The notes under the pieces were generated by a model, which saw only the letters and a program-made list of their open reading frames with translations, did not search any database and was not told the DNA's origin. From an uncultured Alphaproteobacteria bacterium (GTDB lineage: Bacteria > Pseudomonadota > Alphaproteobacteria > RF32 > CAG-239), in contig CAKQMD010000016.1 of NCBI GenBank assembly GCA_934254925.1, forward strand, positions 1-37,039: DNA of 37,039 bases, written 5' to 3'. A program made the position numbers and the translations under genes. Below, piece by piece: positions 7,220 to 15,388 of the stretch. Each line of letters begins with the position of its first letter. Within the stretch, counting starts at the first letter, position 1.

Positions 7220-9307
7220 TTAAAACAATTTGAGAATCGACTGGCTGGCCTGGGAAGCTAAGGAGAGAGAGTTCACAGCCAACTGCTGCCTGGTTTGCAG
7301 GGCCAACATATTGGCCGATTCCTCATTCATATCCGCCAAGGTCAGCTTGTCGGCCCCTTCGGTTAAAACGTTGATCAGGTTTTGGGTGAAGTTCTCCCGC
7401 GTGGTGACAATCGAATAATAGTTGCCCAATTCACTGGTCATCTGCCGGATCTGCGTTAAAGCCTCGGAGAGTTCCTGCATGGACTGGGCAATGTCCTCAA
7501 TCACCAGCCAATCGGCGGCGTTTAAGCCCAGAGCTTGGGTCGAGGCGTCTTTGCCTTTGACGGACAACTGTGCCGAACGGTCTTCGTTAAAGGTTACAGT
7601 CAAATCCTGTTCCCACAACAAATTAACTCCCTTATAAGAAGTGTCTTTGATCAGAGAATCGTATTGTGACAAGATTTCGTTGTAAGAAGAAATTTGATCC
7701 GTTACGGCAAGGTAGATTTTGTTGTTTACTTCAAGATTAGTGTTGCTGACCGAGATCTCACCGCCCGATTGCGCCGCTTCCAACAATTGTGAATAGCCAT
7801 AATCTGTTATGTCTGTAATATTGGTATTCTTGGCGTCGGTATCCGTTGTCCAGCGTGTTGATGCAACCGTACCTGCCGAGGTGTCATAAGGCTTGTCCGG
7901 GTTAAAATTTCCCGCCTGATCATTAGAACTGAAACTCAAGTCTTTCAAATTCATAATCTTGGCTGAGCGGCCGTCTTCCGAGACCCAAGTCACCACCCCG
8001 ACGGCAGTTTTGTTACTGTCATAGTCATCAGCAGAGCCATAGCTCATGTCCGCATACATCACATCACCAATTTTGGGTGTGTTACCTGAGGGATCAAAAC
8101 GGTTTTCTAAGTAAGAAAAACTCCGAACGAAGATTCCATCGCCATAGGATTTATTACCGGTACCCCGATTACCGTTCTTCATAGAGACTACCCAAGAATG
8201 AACATTGTAAAACTCTGAAGACGACCAATAGTTATTTTCTATCAATACTTCTGCGTCGACTCCTTTGATTTTTAATTTATTCAAAGTTTCATTAATTTTA
8301 TCCTTGTTATCTCCCACAGCCCCCGATGTACCGTCTCCTGCCGTTATGGCTTCATAATCCGTGCCGTAAAGGTCCATCAGTTCACCGATGGAAGGTAAAT
8401 ACCATTGTCCTTGGCCGAAATTGGCGTCATTCTTGGCAACACCCGGGGCATAAAACTGATGTGCCGCCATGGCCGCTAAACCATCTGCACCGATCTGATC
8501 GACAATGGCTTGAGTATTGCCTTTGCCGTCATAAAGCTCGGCATTGCCGTTGATCAAATTATGTGATCCGTTACCGCTGACATTAAAGCCCATAGTATTG
8601 TCCAAGGTGATTTTGCCGTCCTTGCCGCAATGAATACCGTAAACTTTGTTCCCTTGAGCTTCAATCTCAATAAAAGAAATGTCTGCTGATCCCGTTACCT
8701 CAATTACCGAGCCGCCGGAAGTATTTTCATAATTTAATTTGATATTAGTAATTGTCGTATTCTGACCTGAGATGGACAAGAGATCATCCGTACCTTTATA
8801 AGTTAAAGAGTAACCATTCCCGTCAATGGTGACATTGTCCGCCGTAATCTCAAGCCCGGCATCCAGAACCACGTCACCGGCCAAGGCCAATTTAGCCCCG
8901 TCAACCATCAAAGCTTCAATTTCGGCGTTGCTCATGTCCGAACTAATAACGGTGTATCCCCGCTCCAAATAATAGTCGATTGGTTTACTGGCAACGAGAG
9001 GAGCTATTAAAGCCTGGCTCGCCGTGGCCGAGGCTTGTTCCAACAAATTGGCTCCGGCTTCCAACCCTTCCGTGGCCGCTTTAATGGTTTGGATCCCTTG
9101 CGCCATCGAATCGAGAAGGGAAGAAAGGTCGCTGGCGCGGTTGTTTAAAGACACCGCAGTATAATAAGAAGAAGGATTGTCAATCGCAGAATTGACTTTC
9201 AATCCGGTGGAGAGACGATTTTGGGTTAAGTCAATTTGGCCGGCAATATTCTGCAGGCTTAACAAATTTGATCGCATCGACGCGGTTAAACTGATACTGT
9301 TGGTCAT
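7220..9307 (-). CDS. Flagellin with beta-helix and lectin-like insertion
   Basis: A 695-residue flagellin, more than twice the usual 270-300 of small alphaproteobacterial flagellins. Residues 1-100 are the N-terminal D0/D1 helices (LSTGLKVNSAIDNPSSYYTA is typical) and residues about 535-695 the C-terminal D1/D0 helices ending SILKLF. Residues about 140-260 look like a right-handed beta-helix (DVVLDAGLEI, NVTIDGNGYSLTY, NTTITNIKLNY, GKITLDNTMG). Residues about 265-400 match the DUF1566/Lcl C-type-lectin-like pattern: GQWYLPSIGEL, YWSSSE (360-365), SWVVSMKNG and FVRSF. Residues about 412-525 (GDVMYADMS ... GVVTWVSEDG) resemble the module that usually comes before such lectin domains. The ATG has AGAGGA upstream. 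A weak hairpin (7201-7212) then a T-rich stretch follows the stop. The insert would face outward on the filament, implying adhesion or sugar binding. A DGR link is possible, but no reverse transcriptase is in the window. Confidence 0.93.
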   Translation of the reverse strand: MTNSISLTASMRSNLLSLQNIAGQIDLTQNRLSTGLKVNSAIDNPSSYYTAVSLNNRASDLSSLLDSMAQGIQTIKAATEGLEAGANLLEQASATASQALIAPLVASKPIDYYLERGYTVISSDMSNAEIEALMVDGAKLALAGDVVLDAGLEITADNVTIDGNGYSLTYKGTDDLLSISGQNTTITNIKLNYENTSGGSVIEVTGSADISFIEIEAQGNKVYGIHCGKDGKITLDNTMGFNVSGNGSHNLINGNAELYDGKGNTQAIVDQIGADGLAAMAAHQFYAPGVAKNDANFGQGQWYLPSIGELMDLYGTDYEAITAGDGTSGAVGDNKDKINETLNKLKIKGVDAEVLIENNYWSSSEFYNVHSWVVSMKNGNRGTGNKSYGDGIFVRSFSYLENRFDPSGNTPKIGDVMYADMSYGSADDYDSNKTAVGVVTWVSEDGRSAKIMNLKDLSFSSNDQAGNFNPDKPYDTSAGTVASTRWTTDTDAKNTNITDITDYGYSQLLEAAQSGGEISVSNTNLEVNNKIYLAVTDQISSYNEILSQYDSLIKDTSYKGVNLLWEQDLTVTFNEDRSAQLSVKGKDASTQALGLNAADWLVIEDIAQSMQELSEALTQIRQMTSELGNYYSIVTTRENFTQNLINVLTEGADKLTLADMNEESANMLALQTRQQLAVNSLSLASQASQSILKLF
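7283..7333. repeat. 51-bp perfect repeat shared with the right-edge flagellin
   Basis: These 51 bases, inside the C-terminal flagellin coding region, are identical to 36517-36567, while flanking parts of the same coding region differ at many third positions. This suggests recent recombination between the copies. Confidence 0.85.
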
Positions 9308-9410
9308 AAAATCCTCTGATGTCTACTATAAGCAACGCCAGAGCAAAACCAAGAGATTTTCGTCTTTTGTCAACATTTGATGACATCGTATCAGTCTATA
9401 TAGACAGAAA

Positions 9411-10625
9411 TTATTTGATGCTGCCGTTTTTGACCTCAAAAAACTGTGCCAGTCCCTCCATGGAGGCAAAAAGGCCGCGGTCGGTTGACGTAATCCAAGC
9501 CTGCACGCCGAGATCGCGGATTTTTTCCAACAAAGCCTCGCGCTTGAGGTCGTCAAGATGCGCCACCACTTCATCTAAAAGCAAAACCGGGGCAAAGCCT
9601 TTATGCAGGGTTTGACATTTGCTTTGCGCCAAAATGATGCTGATCAGCAGCGATTTCTGCTCTCCGGTTGAGCACAACTCGGCCGGCATGGCTTTTTTGC
9701 GGTAATATACTTTGAAATCCGTGCGGTTGACCCCGTCCACCTGATCGTTATACAACACGTTGCGACGCTGTTCGGCCAAACGCATCCGGTAATAGTCCTC
9801 AGTCTGCAAAGCTGACTTCTGGTCAAGCATTTTTTCGATCAAGCCGTCAAGCTCCAGTCGGACGCTGGGAAAAACGTCATCAGGTTCCGTTTCGATAAAA
9901 CGATTCAGCTTGGCAATTTGCTCTCGCCGCGCCGCCGCGATGGCCACACCGGTCGCCGCCATGTTTTCCTCCAGGGAAGACAGCCAAAAAGCGTCTTGCC
10001 GACCGCTTTTTAACAATTGGAACCATTCTTTGTAATAATGCTCGAAATTGGCCGTCCTTTTGGCATGTTCCGTATCAAAGGCATATACCAGCCGATCCAG
10101 AAAACTGCGTCGCGGTTGACTGCCGCCGCGAAACAGCCGGTCCATCTGCGGCGTCAGCCAAATGGCCGAAAAATAGCGGCCGAGTTCGGCTTGGGAGGAA
10201 ATCTTTTCGCCGTTGATGCGTACTGTGCGCCTGTCAAAGTTTTTCAGCGCTTCTTCGCTTTCTTTTTGCGCCCTTTCCGCGGCGGTGCCGATGCTGATTT
10301 CGTCGCCGTTGTTTTGCACTGTGGCTGAAACCGCCCAACTGACGTTGCTGAGAAGTTCGGGCCGATATTCGTCATGAACCAGAGCCGGCGTGATGCGGCG
10401 GATGTCCGCAAGTCTGGCGCCGCGCAATCCCCGTCCCGGCGTCAAAAAAGAGATGGCTTCCAAAATATTGGTCTTACCGCTGCCGTTCTCGCCGTAAATA
10501 ACGACCGGGTTAAGCGTTGCGTTTATGCGCAAAAACTGATAATTCCTAAAATCAGTTAAAGTCAGACGCGTAACGCCTGACTTTTCTGAAGGATCCAATT
10601 CCAAATTTCGCGCTAAATTGTCCAT
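9411..10625 (-). CDS. recF: DNA replication and repair protein RecF
   Basis: SMC-like ATPase that helps load RecA at gaps with RecO and RecR. Walker A is GENGSGKT (45-52). The ABC-type signature appears as STGEQKSLL (around 330) and Walker B as PVLLLDEVVAHLD (around 350). At 404 residues it is a little longer than most RecF because of an N-terminal extension of about 15 residues before the conserved LTLTDFRNYQ strand. That ATG lies 18 bases after dnaN and is kept, although the ribosome binding site is weak. It is the third gene of dnaA-dnaN-recF, the standard bacterial order. Confidence 0.95.
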   Translation of the reverse strand: MDNLARNLELDPSEKSGVTRLTLTDFRNYQFLRINATLNPVVIYGENGSGKTNILEAISFLTPGRGLRGARLADIRRITPALVHDEYRPELLSNVSWAVSATVQNNGDEISIGTAAERAQKESEEALKNFDRRTVRINGEKISSQAELGRYFSAIWLTPQMDRLFRGGSQPRRSFLDRLVYAFDTEHAKRTANFEHYYKEWFQLLKSGRQDAFWLSSLEENMAATGVAIAAARREQIAKLNRFIETEPDDVFPSVRLELDGLIEKMLDQKSALQTEDYYRMRLAEQRRNVLYNDQVDGVNRTDFKVYYRKKAMPAELCSTGEQKSLLISIILAQSKCQTLHKGFAPVLLLDEVVAHLDDLKREALLEKIRDLGVQAWITSTDRGLFASMEGLAQFFEVKNGSIK

Positions 10626-10643
10626 CTATTCCTTACGTTTTGC

Positions 10644-11762
10644 TTAAACGCGCATCGGCATCAAAACATAGATGGCGCTGGCGTCCGACGTGTCGTGAAT
10701 AACCGAAGGCGAGGCGGCGTCGGCAAAAGAGATACGAACGGTGTCGCCTTTGACTTCTCCCAAAATATCCAGCAGATAACGGAAGTTGTAGCCGATTTCC
10801 AAACTTTCATGTTCATATTTGGCTTCCAGGTCTTCCATGGCGCTTCCCAGATCCGGACTGGAAGTGGTAATCGTCACCTTGTCTTGATGGGTGATCATCT
10901 TAATGGCGCGAGTTCTTTCCGCCACAACGGAAACACGATCGACGGCGGCAGCCAACTCTTTGACCCCCAATTCCAAATTCTTATCATTGTCCGTCGGAAT
11001 AACCCGTTCATAATCGGGGTAGGTACCATCAATTAACTTGGAAGTCAGCGTAATGTCTTCCATGGCAAAGCGAACTTTGTTGTCGGAAAGGGAAACCGCG
11101 ACGGTTTCGCCGGGGTTGTCATCCAAAAGCTTGCGAATCTCACCCACGGTTTTCCGCGGAATAATCACGCCTTTCAAATCTTCGGCGCCGGCCGGTAGCG
11201 GCGATTCGACGCAGGCCAGACGGTGACCGTCCGTAGCAACGACGCGCAAAACCGACGATCCTCCTTCTTTTTTGGCGTGAATGTAAATACCGTTCAGATA
11301 ATAGCGGGTTTCTTCGGTCGAAACGGCAAATTGCGTTCGATCGATAACGTCTTTCAAATCATCTTTGTTCATGACAAAATTGATCGGCAGTTTGTCGCCT
11401 GAAATAACCGGAAAATCTTCCACGCCGATGGTTGACAACGCAAATTTCGAACGCCCGGAAGCGATTGTCAGCTGGCCTTTGTCGTCAGGGAAGGTAATCT
11501 CAACTTCCGAACCGTCAGATAACTTGCGAACAATGTCATAAAGCATATGCGCCGGCGCCGTTGTTGCACCGGTTTCGCTGATTTTAGCGTCGACGATTTC
11601 GGTAATTTCCGTATCCATGTCTGTCGCCTTGAAGCTGATTCCGTCGCCCATGGCCTCGATTCTGACGTTTGACAGAACCGGAATAGTGTTTCTTTTTTCC
11701 ACAATGCTCTGCACGTGGCTGAGCGTTTTAAGCAGTTTTGCGCGTTCAATTGTAAATTTCAT
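10644..11762 (-). CDS. dnaN: DNA polymerase III sliding clamp (beta subunit)
   Basis: Ring-shaped processivity clamp for DNA polymerase III. The start at 11762 gives MKFTIERAKLLKTLSHVQSIVEKRNTIP, the standard alphaproteobacterial N-terminus. Longer in-frame starts at 11828 and 11801 would read through an inverted repeat and are rejected. The 372-residue product shows the three similar clamp domains; the C-terminus ends with YVLMPMRV, typical of the partner-binding pocket. It has only a weak GGTGA ribosome binding site. It lies between dnaA and recF on the same strand, with 129 bases to dnaA that hold an unusual hairpin. Confidence 0.96.
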   Translation of the reverse strand: MKFTIERAKLLKTLSHVQSIVEKRNTIPVLSNVRIEAMGDGISFKATDMDTEITEIVDAKISETGATTAPAHMLYDIVRKLSDGSEVEITFPDDKGQLTIASGRSKFALSTIGVEDFPVISGDKLPINFVMNKDDLKDVIDRTQFAVSTEETRYYLNGIYIHAKKEGGSSVLRVVATDGHRLACVESPLPAGAEDLKGVIIPRKTVGEIRKLLDDNPGETVAVSLSDNKVRFAMEDITLTSKLIDGTYPDYERVIPTDNDKNLELGVKELAAAVDRVSVVAERTRAIKMITHQDKVTITTSSPDLGSAMEDLEAKYEHESLEIGYNFRYLLDILGEVKGDTVRISFADAASPSVIHDTSDASAIYVLMPMRV

Positions 11763-11792
11763 CTTTTTATCACCATTATCTGAATATAAAAA

Positions 11793-11864
11793 ACGACTCA
11801 TCGTTTTAATTGCTTCCGATTCTAGCATAAACTCTCAAAATCAGAAGCTAAAACGATGAGTCGT
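11793..11864. repeat. Long inverted repeat between dnaA and dnaN
   Basis: Arms of 16 perfect pairs (11793-11808, ACGACTCATCGTTTTA, and 11849-11864, its complement) extend through GCTTC/GAAGC and beyond after a 3-base bulge. The spacer is about 40 bases in all. The stem lies in the dnaA-dnaN leader and would form in the mRNA. On the minus strand no T run follows, so it is not a plain terminator; a role in RNA processing, attenuation or stability is possible. Confidence 0.85.
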
Positions 11865-11891
11865 CAACAACTTTTTACAGCGTTCGGATTC

Positions 11892-13340
11892 CTAGGCCTC
11901 CAGCATCCTTCTCAGGGTGTCGACATTTTCGGCCAGAGAACTGTCCTCAATAATCAGTTCTTCCACTTTGCGAACGGCGTGCATCACCGTGGTGTGGTCG
12001 CGGTCAAACTTACGACCGATTTCCGGCAGCGAACGCGATGTCAGCTGTTTGGCCAAATACATAGCGATCTGACGTGGACGGGCAACGGTGCGTGCCCGGC
12101 GGGAAGATTGCATCTCTTTGACCGAAATGCTGAAATGTTCCGCCACTTTCTTTTGAATCTCGTCAATCGTGGTCCGTTTGTCATAAGAGCGCAGCATATC
12201 TTTTAAGACGTCCTGAGTCATGTCCAGTGTAATCTCATGGTCGGACAGCAGCTGCGAATGGGCGATCACTCGGCGCAGAGCCCCTTCAAGCTCGCGAATG
12301 TTGGAGGTAATTTTTTGAGCCAAAAATTCGCATACCTTGCTCGGCAAATCGATTCCCAACTGCCGCGCCTTGTTTTGCAAAATGCCCATGCGCAGGTCAA
12401 AGTCCGTGGAATGAATGTCGGCGACTAAACCGCAGCCGAGGCGGGATTTCAGCCGGGTCTCGATTCCTTCAAGGTCGGCCGGGGATTTGTCTGCCGAAAT
12501 AATGATCTGCCGTCCTTCTTCAATCAGGGAATTAAAGGTATAGAAAAATTCTTCCTGCGTCGTATCTTTGCCGCCCATGAACTGAACGTCGTCCACCATC
12601 AAGACGTCAACTGAACGGAACTGCTCTTTGAAAGCCGTCGTGTCTTTGTAGCGCAACGCCCGGACAAACTTGTACATGAATTTTTCGGCTGACAGGTAAA
12701 CGATGTTGCGGCTGGGATCTTGTTGTTTGATGTGCCAGGCAATGGCGTGCATCAAATGCGTTTTGCCCAAACCGACCCCGGAATATAAAAACAGCGGGTT
12801 GAAAGAAACGTTGCGGGATTCAGCAACTTTGCGGGCTGCGGCATAGGCAAATTCGTTGGTCTTGCCGACGACGAAATTCTCAAAGGTATATTGCGGATTG
12901 AGCGGAACCGACAAAGACTGCTGCGCATCGCTCATATTGGCAAATTCGTTGTTGTTGGCAATAAGCGAGGCACCGGATTGATAAATGTTCTGCGGGGCGG
13001 GTGTCGAAGTGATTTTCTTCAATAATGAACGGCAAGCCGGGCTGTATAAGCCGTGTCCTTCCTCCTGGACGGATTGAACCACGAAATTCACGTTTTTGAT
13101 GGCCGGATTTTTCTTTTCCCAGATCTTGTGGATTCTGTCGCTGTAGTGAGTAATAACCCAGTTGCGCATAAATCGGGTCGGGACGCAAATATTCATCGTT
13201 CCGTCGCTGAAAGACCCCAAAGTCAGAGGTTTCAACCAGCTGTCAAAAGCTGTCTCCCCGACTTCGCTTCTTAATTGGCTGCAAATCTGTCCCCATTGGT
13301 CTTGGACAGTATTGTTATTGTTTATTGCTTCTTCAGCCAT
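11892..13340 (-). CDS. dnaA: Chromosomal replication initiator DnaA
   Basis: AAA+ ATPase that melts the replication origin. Domain I (about 12-90) carries the WLKPL helix. Domain II (about 95-150) is a low-complexity linker. Domain III holds Walker A GVGLGKTH (188-195) and Walker B VLMVDD (246-251) with the VQFMGGK segment. Domain IV (about 375-482) has the DnaA-box-binding helix with RDHTTVMHAVRKVEEL. At 482 residues it is normal length. The start ATG has GGGGAG upstream. It is preceded by a 508-base gene-free region and followed by dnaN and recF on the same strand. Confidence 0.97.
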   Translation of the reverse strand: MAEEAINNNNTVQDQWGQICSQLRSEVGETAFDSWLKPLTLGSFSDGTMNICVPTRFMRNWVITHYSDRIHKIWEKKNPAIKNVNFVVQSVQEEGHGLYSPACRSLLKKITSTPAPQNIYQSGASLIANNNEFANMSDAQQSLSVPLNPQYTFENFVVGKTNEFAYAAARKVAESRNVSFNPLFLYSGVGLGKTHLMHAIAWHIKQQDPSRNIVYLSAEKFMYKFVRALRYKDTTAFKEQFRSVDVLMVDDVQFMGGKDTTQEEFFYTFNSLIEEGRQIIISADKSPADLEGIETRLKSRLGCGLVADIHSTDFDLRMGILQNKARQLGIDLPSKVCEFLAQKITSNIRELEGALRRVIAHSQLLSDHEITLDMTQDVLKDMLRSYDKRTTIDEIQKKVAEHFSISVKEMQSSRRARTVARPRQIAMYLAKQLTSRSLPEIGRKFDRDHTTVMHAVRKVEELIIEDSSLAENVDTLRRMLEA

Positions 13341-13765
13341 TTTATCTCCCCACTATTTTATTTATGTCAAAATTACTTTAGTTGTTTGTTGGCGCCTGCA
13401 AAAAATTTCCCCGTCGTTCGAAAATATTGCCATAAAGGTTATGAAAAGAACATCTCTTTCCCGACCGATTTGTTTTTGTTTTCGTCCGCACCTTTTTACA
13501 GGTTTGTCACTCCAAGAGGATTCTCATTATAATATATTTCATTCTTATGCTTCTTAATCAAGAGACCGGTCTCGGTCTTTGCCTGTCTTTATGTTTCAGT
13601 CAAAAACGGTATGATCTCTTTCTTAAAAACTTTCTCTCCTTGAAAAAGTGATTCGGATACTAAAGCATAAAAAAATAATTACAACAGAACATTACAAGAA
13701 CATTGCAATTAAATTTCTTGACAGAGGATTCATACAGAGTCGCGTAGATTCCTTTGCTTAGCGCA
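13341..13765 (-). promoter_or_regulatory. Gene-free dnaA leader with a GANTC cluster
   Basis: No gene is seen in this AT-rich stretch. It holds five GANTC sites: 13519-13523, 13650-13654, 13727-13731, 13737-13741 and 13747-13751, the last three within 25 bases. GANTC is the CcrM target in alphaproteobacteria, and methylation there is known to affect dnaA transcription in Caulobacter. A TATAAT on the minus strand (13526-13531) could be a -10 box of the dnaA promoter, but no good -35 lies at the right distance. No clear TTATCCACA DnaA boxes were found, so I do not call it an origin. Confidence 0.5.
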
Positions 13766-13820
13766 TAAAAAAACACAAACCAACATACCCTAATTAACGT
13801 AAGGGCTGTACGGTTTGTGT
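13766..13820 (-). terminator. Intrinsic terminator after rpsT
   Basis: Outer arms ACACAAACC (13773-13781) and GGTTTGTGT (13812-13820) enclose an inner CCCT/AGGG stem. On the minus strand the hairpin is followed by a run of T. It separates rpsT from dnaA, so dnaA needs its own promoter. Confidence 0.85.
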
Positions 13821-13848
13821 CTTCAAACTACACGCGAGAATTTATAAC

Positions 13849-14109
13849 TTAAAGCGCTTTGACCTTTTTGGAAAGGCGCGAAACGGTCCGGGCGGCAGTG
13901 TTCAATTTAAAGACGCCTTTACGGACGGCTGTCATCATTTCGGATTCGGCAATTTTAAAAGCTTCCTGAGCCTTTTCTTTATTTGCTTCCAAAATGGCGG
14001 CTTCTACTTTCTTGATGAAAGTGCGAACCCGACTTCTGCGGGCGCCGTTAATGACGCTTCTTTTGTTGTTTCTGATAATTCTGCTTTTTGCCGATTTATG
14101 ATTGGCCAT
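13849..14109 (-). CDS. rpsT: 30S ribosomal protein S20
   Basis: Primary 16S rRNA-binding protein of the small subunit. At 86 residues it has normal length, beginning MANHKSAKSRIIRNNKR and ending RLSKKVKAL, highly basic and helical, the standard S20 pattern. It is monocistronic: a promoter lies upstream at 14164-14193 and a strong terminator downstream at 13766-13820. Its position just upstream of dnaA is usual in alphaproteobacteria. Confidence 0.97.
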   Translation of the reverse strand: MANHKSAKSRIIRNNKRSVINGARRSRVRTFIKKVEAAILEANKEKAQEAFKIAESEMMTAVRKGVFKLNTAARTVSRLSKKVKAL

Positions 14110-14163
14110 TTTCTTGTTCCTGTTCTTATCTTAAAAGTTATGACATTTTCAAATTTGTATTGA

Positions 14164-14193
14164 GTTATAACCTCTAAAAGCGGCGTTAGTCAA
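14164..14193 (-). promoter_or_regulatory. Promoter of rpsT
   Basis: On the minus strand TTGACT (14188-14193), an 18-base spacer and TATAAC (14164-14169); TTATAA at a 17-base spacer fits equally well. The predicted leader is about 45-50 bases. Confidence 0.6.
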
Positions 14194-14229
14194 CAAAAAT
14201 TTTTTAATTTTTTCTTAAAATCCGCCGGT

Positions 14230-14988
14230 TTAGGGCTTTTTAGAAATAAAACCTTTTAACAAATCGCGAAAATCCTCGCTTTGCAAGGCGATTCGACATA
14301 TTTTATTCTCATAGGCGATTCCGCTGCTGAGCAATGTTTCCGCAGCGTTTTTAAGTGCATCTTTGGCCAGAAGAACACTGCCTTCCGGCAACGCCGCAAT
14401 CTTCATGCCGACTTTGACCGCCTCTTCAAAAACGTCAGACAGCGGAACGATTCGACTGACGATTCCGGCGGCAAAGGCCTCTTCCGCCATCATGGCCCGG
14501 CCGGTCAAAATCATTTCTGCCGTTTTATAATGGCCGATCGTGCGGTACAAGCGATTACAGGCGCCGTATCCCGGCGTGACGCCGAGAGAAAGTTCCGGTT
14601 GTCCGAAACGGGCATTGTCGGCCGCCAGAATAATGTCGCAGCTTAAAGCCAGTTCACAGCCCAGTCCTAAGGCATAACCGGCGACGGCAGCGATAAGGGG
14701 CTTCTTGGTCCGGTGAATGCTTTCAAAATAAGGCAGCAGTTTTTCCGGACTGAAGTTTTCCTTTTCCAGCCGTTGACTCAAATCCTTCACGTCGATTCCG
14801 GCGGCAAAAGCCTTGTCGCTGCCGCGCAGCACGATAGCGCCGATTCCCGCGTCGCGATCACACTCGGCGATCTTGCCGCATATCTCTTTTAGCATGTCTT
14901 CATTGATGGCGTTTAGGGCTTTGGGGCGGTTGAGCGTGATAATCCCGACACCGATTCTTTGCTCGAAAATAACTGTATTATTATCCAT
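14230..14988 (-). CDS. Enoyl-CoA hydratase (crotonase family)
   Basis: Hydrates the double bond of 2-enoyl-CoA esters in fatty-acid oxidation or related CoA pathways. The 252-residue length is usual. Both catalytic glutamates of true hydratases are present: E112 in GCELALSCD and E132 in FGQPELSLGV. The oxyanion-hole segments are AFAAGIDVK (about 60-68) and YALGLG (105-110). The family also includes dehydratases and isomerases, so the exact substrate is not settled. The gene is last of three in the fpg-secreted protein-hydratase set, with 16 bases to the gene upstream, and lies upstream of rpsT, the common alphaproteobacterial position. Confidence 0.93.
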   Translation of the reverse strand: MDNNTVIFEQRIGVGIITLNRPKALNAINEDMLKEICGKIAECDRDAGIGAIVLRGSDKAFAAGIDVKDLSQRLEKENFSPEKLLPYFESIHRTKKPLIAAVAGYALGLGCELALSCDIILAADNARFGQPELSLGVTPGYGACNRLYRTIGHYKTAEMILTGRAMMAEEAFAAGIVSRIVPLSDVFEEAVKVGMKIAALPEGSVLLAKDALKNAAETLLSSGIAYENKICRIALQSEDFRDLLKGFISKKP

Positions 14989-15004
14989 TTTTTCTTCCGT
15001 TTGA

Positions 15005-15382
15005 TTAATTCTGACTCTTAACCGTAATGCGAACCATCAGCGGCTTTTCTTGTTCTTTGACAATGTCGATCATCTCGCCCTCGCGGCGGAAACTCAGCCG
15101 GTCGGCGGATTCGTCCTCGCAACGCCAGCCCATCTGCGGCAAAGTGTCCTTGTAAAATTTGATAACGGCTTTAAAGCCGACGCGGTTGCTGGTCAAATAA
15201 GCCTCGACCAGACGACTTTCTTCATTGCCGAAAGAGATGTTGTCTTTGGCCAGCTGGGTCAGCCCCTTCATGACCGGAACGTCTTCCAGGCCGTCGATGA
15301 ACTTGTCCGCAGCTTGCGTCCGGGCGCTCGCAAACAGCAACATGAAAAAGGCATTAAGAAAGATAAAAAGTTTTTTTGTCAT
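15005..15382 (-). CDS. Small secreted protein of unknown function
   Basis: A 125-residue protein with a clear signal peptide (MTKKLFIFLNAFFMLLFASA...) cleaved near TQA-AD, so it is likely periplasmic. The mature part contains NRVGFKAVIKFYKDTLPQMGW and later SFRREGEMIDIV, a pattern seen in short conserved alphaproteobacterial periplasmic proteins that compare with the N-terminal part of envelope proteins; I cannot assign a function. One cysteine (WRCED) remains. It sits 6 bases after fpg and 16 bases before the enoyl-CoA hydratase, so it is co-transcribed with both. Confidence 0.75.
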   Translation of the reverse strand: MTKKLFIFLNAFFMLLFASARTQAADKFIDGLEDVPVMKGLTQLAKDNISFGNEESRLVEAYLTSNRVGFKAVIKFYKDTLPQMGWRCEDESADRLSFRREGEMIDIVKEQEKPLMVRITVKSQN

Positions 15383-15388
15383 GGTTTT

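Noticed and set aside
7190..7220. Terminator after the complete flagellin
   Set aside because: CTTGCCGGTAAG folds only into a very short stem with a weak T-rich tail, below the standard for a call.
9308..9410. Sigma-54 or sigma-28 promoter before the complete flagellin
   Set aside because: A GG-N10-GC spacing and a TATAGT exist, but neither the full sigma-54 nor sigma-28 consensus fits, so no promoter is called.
11892..12206. Plus-strand frame overlapping dnaA
   Set aside because: Shadow of the strongly conserved dnaA frame on the other strand.
13720..13800. Small RNA from a plus-strand TTGACA at 13719-13724
   Set aside because: No good -10 at the right distance, and the downstream hairpin is better explained as the rpsT terminator.
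13341..13848. Replication origin (oriC) upstream of dnaA
   Set aside because: The stretch is AT-rich but I found no clear TTATCCACA boxes; the GANTC cluster alone is not enough.
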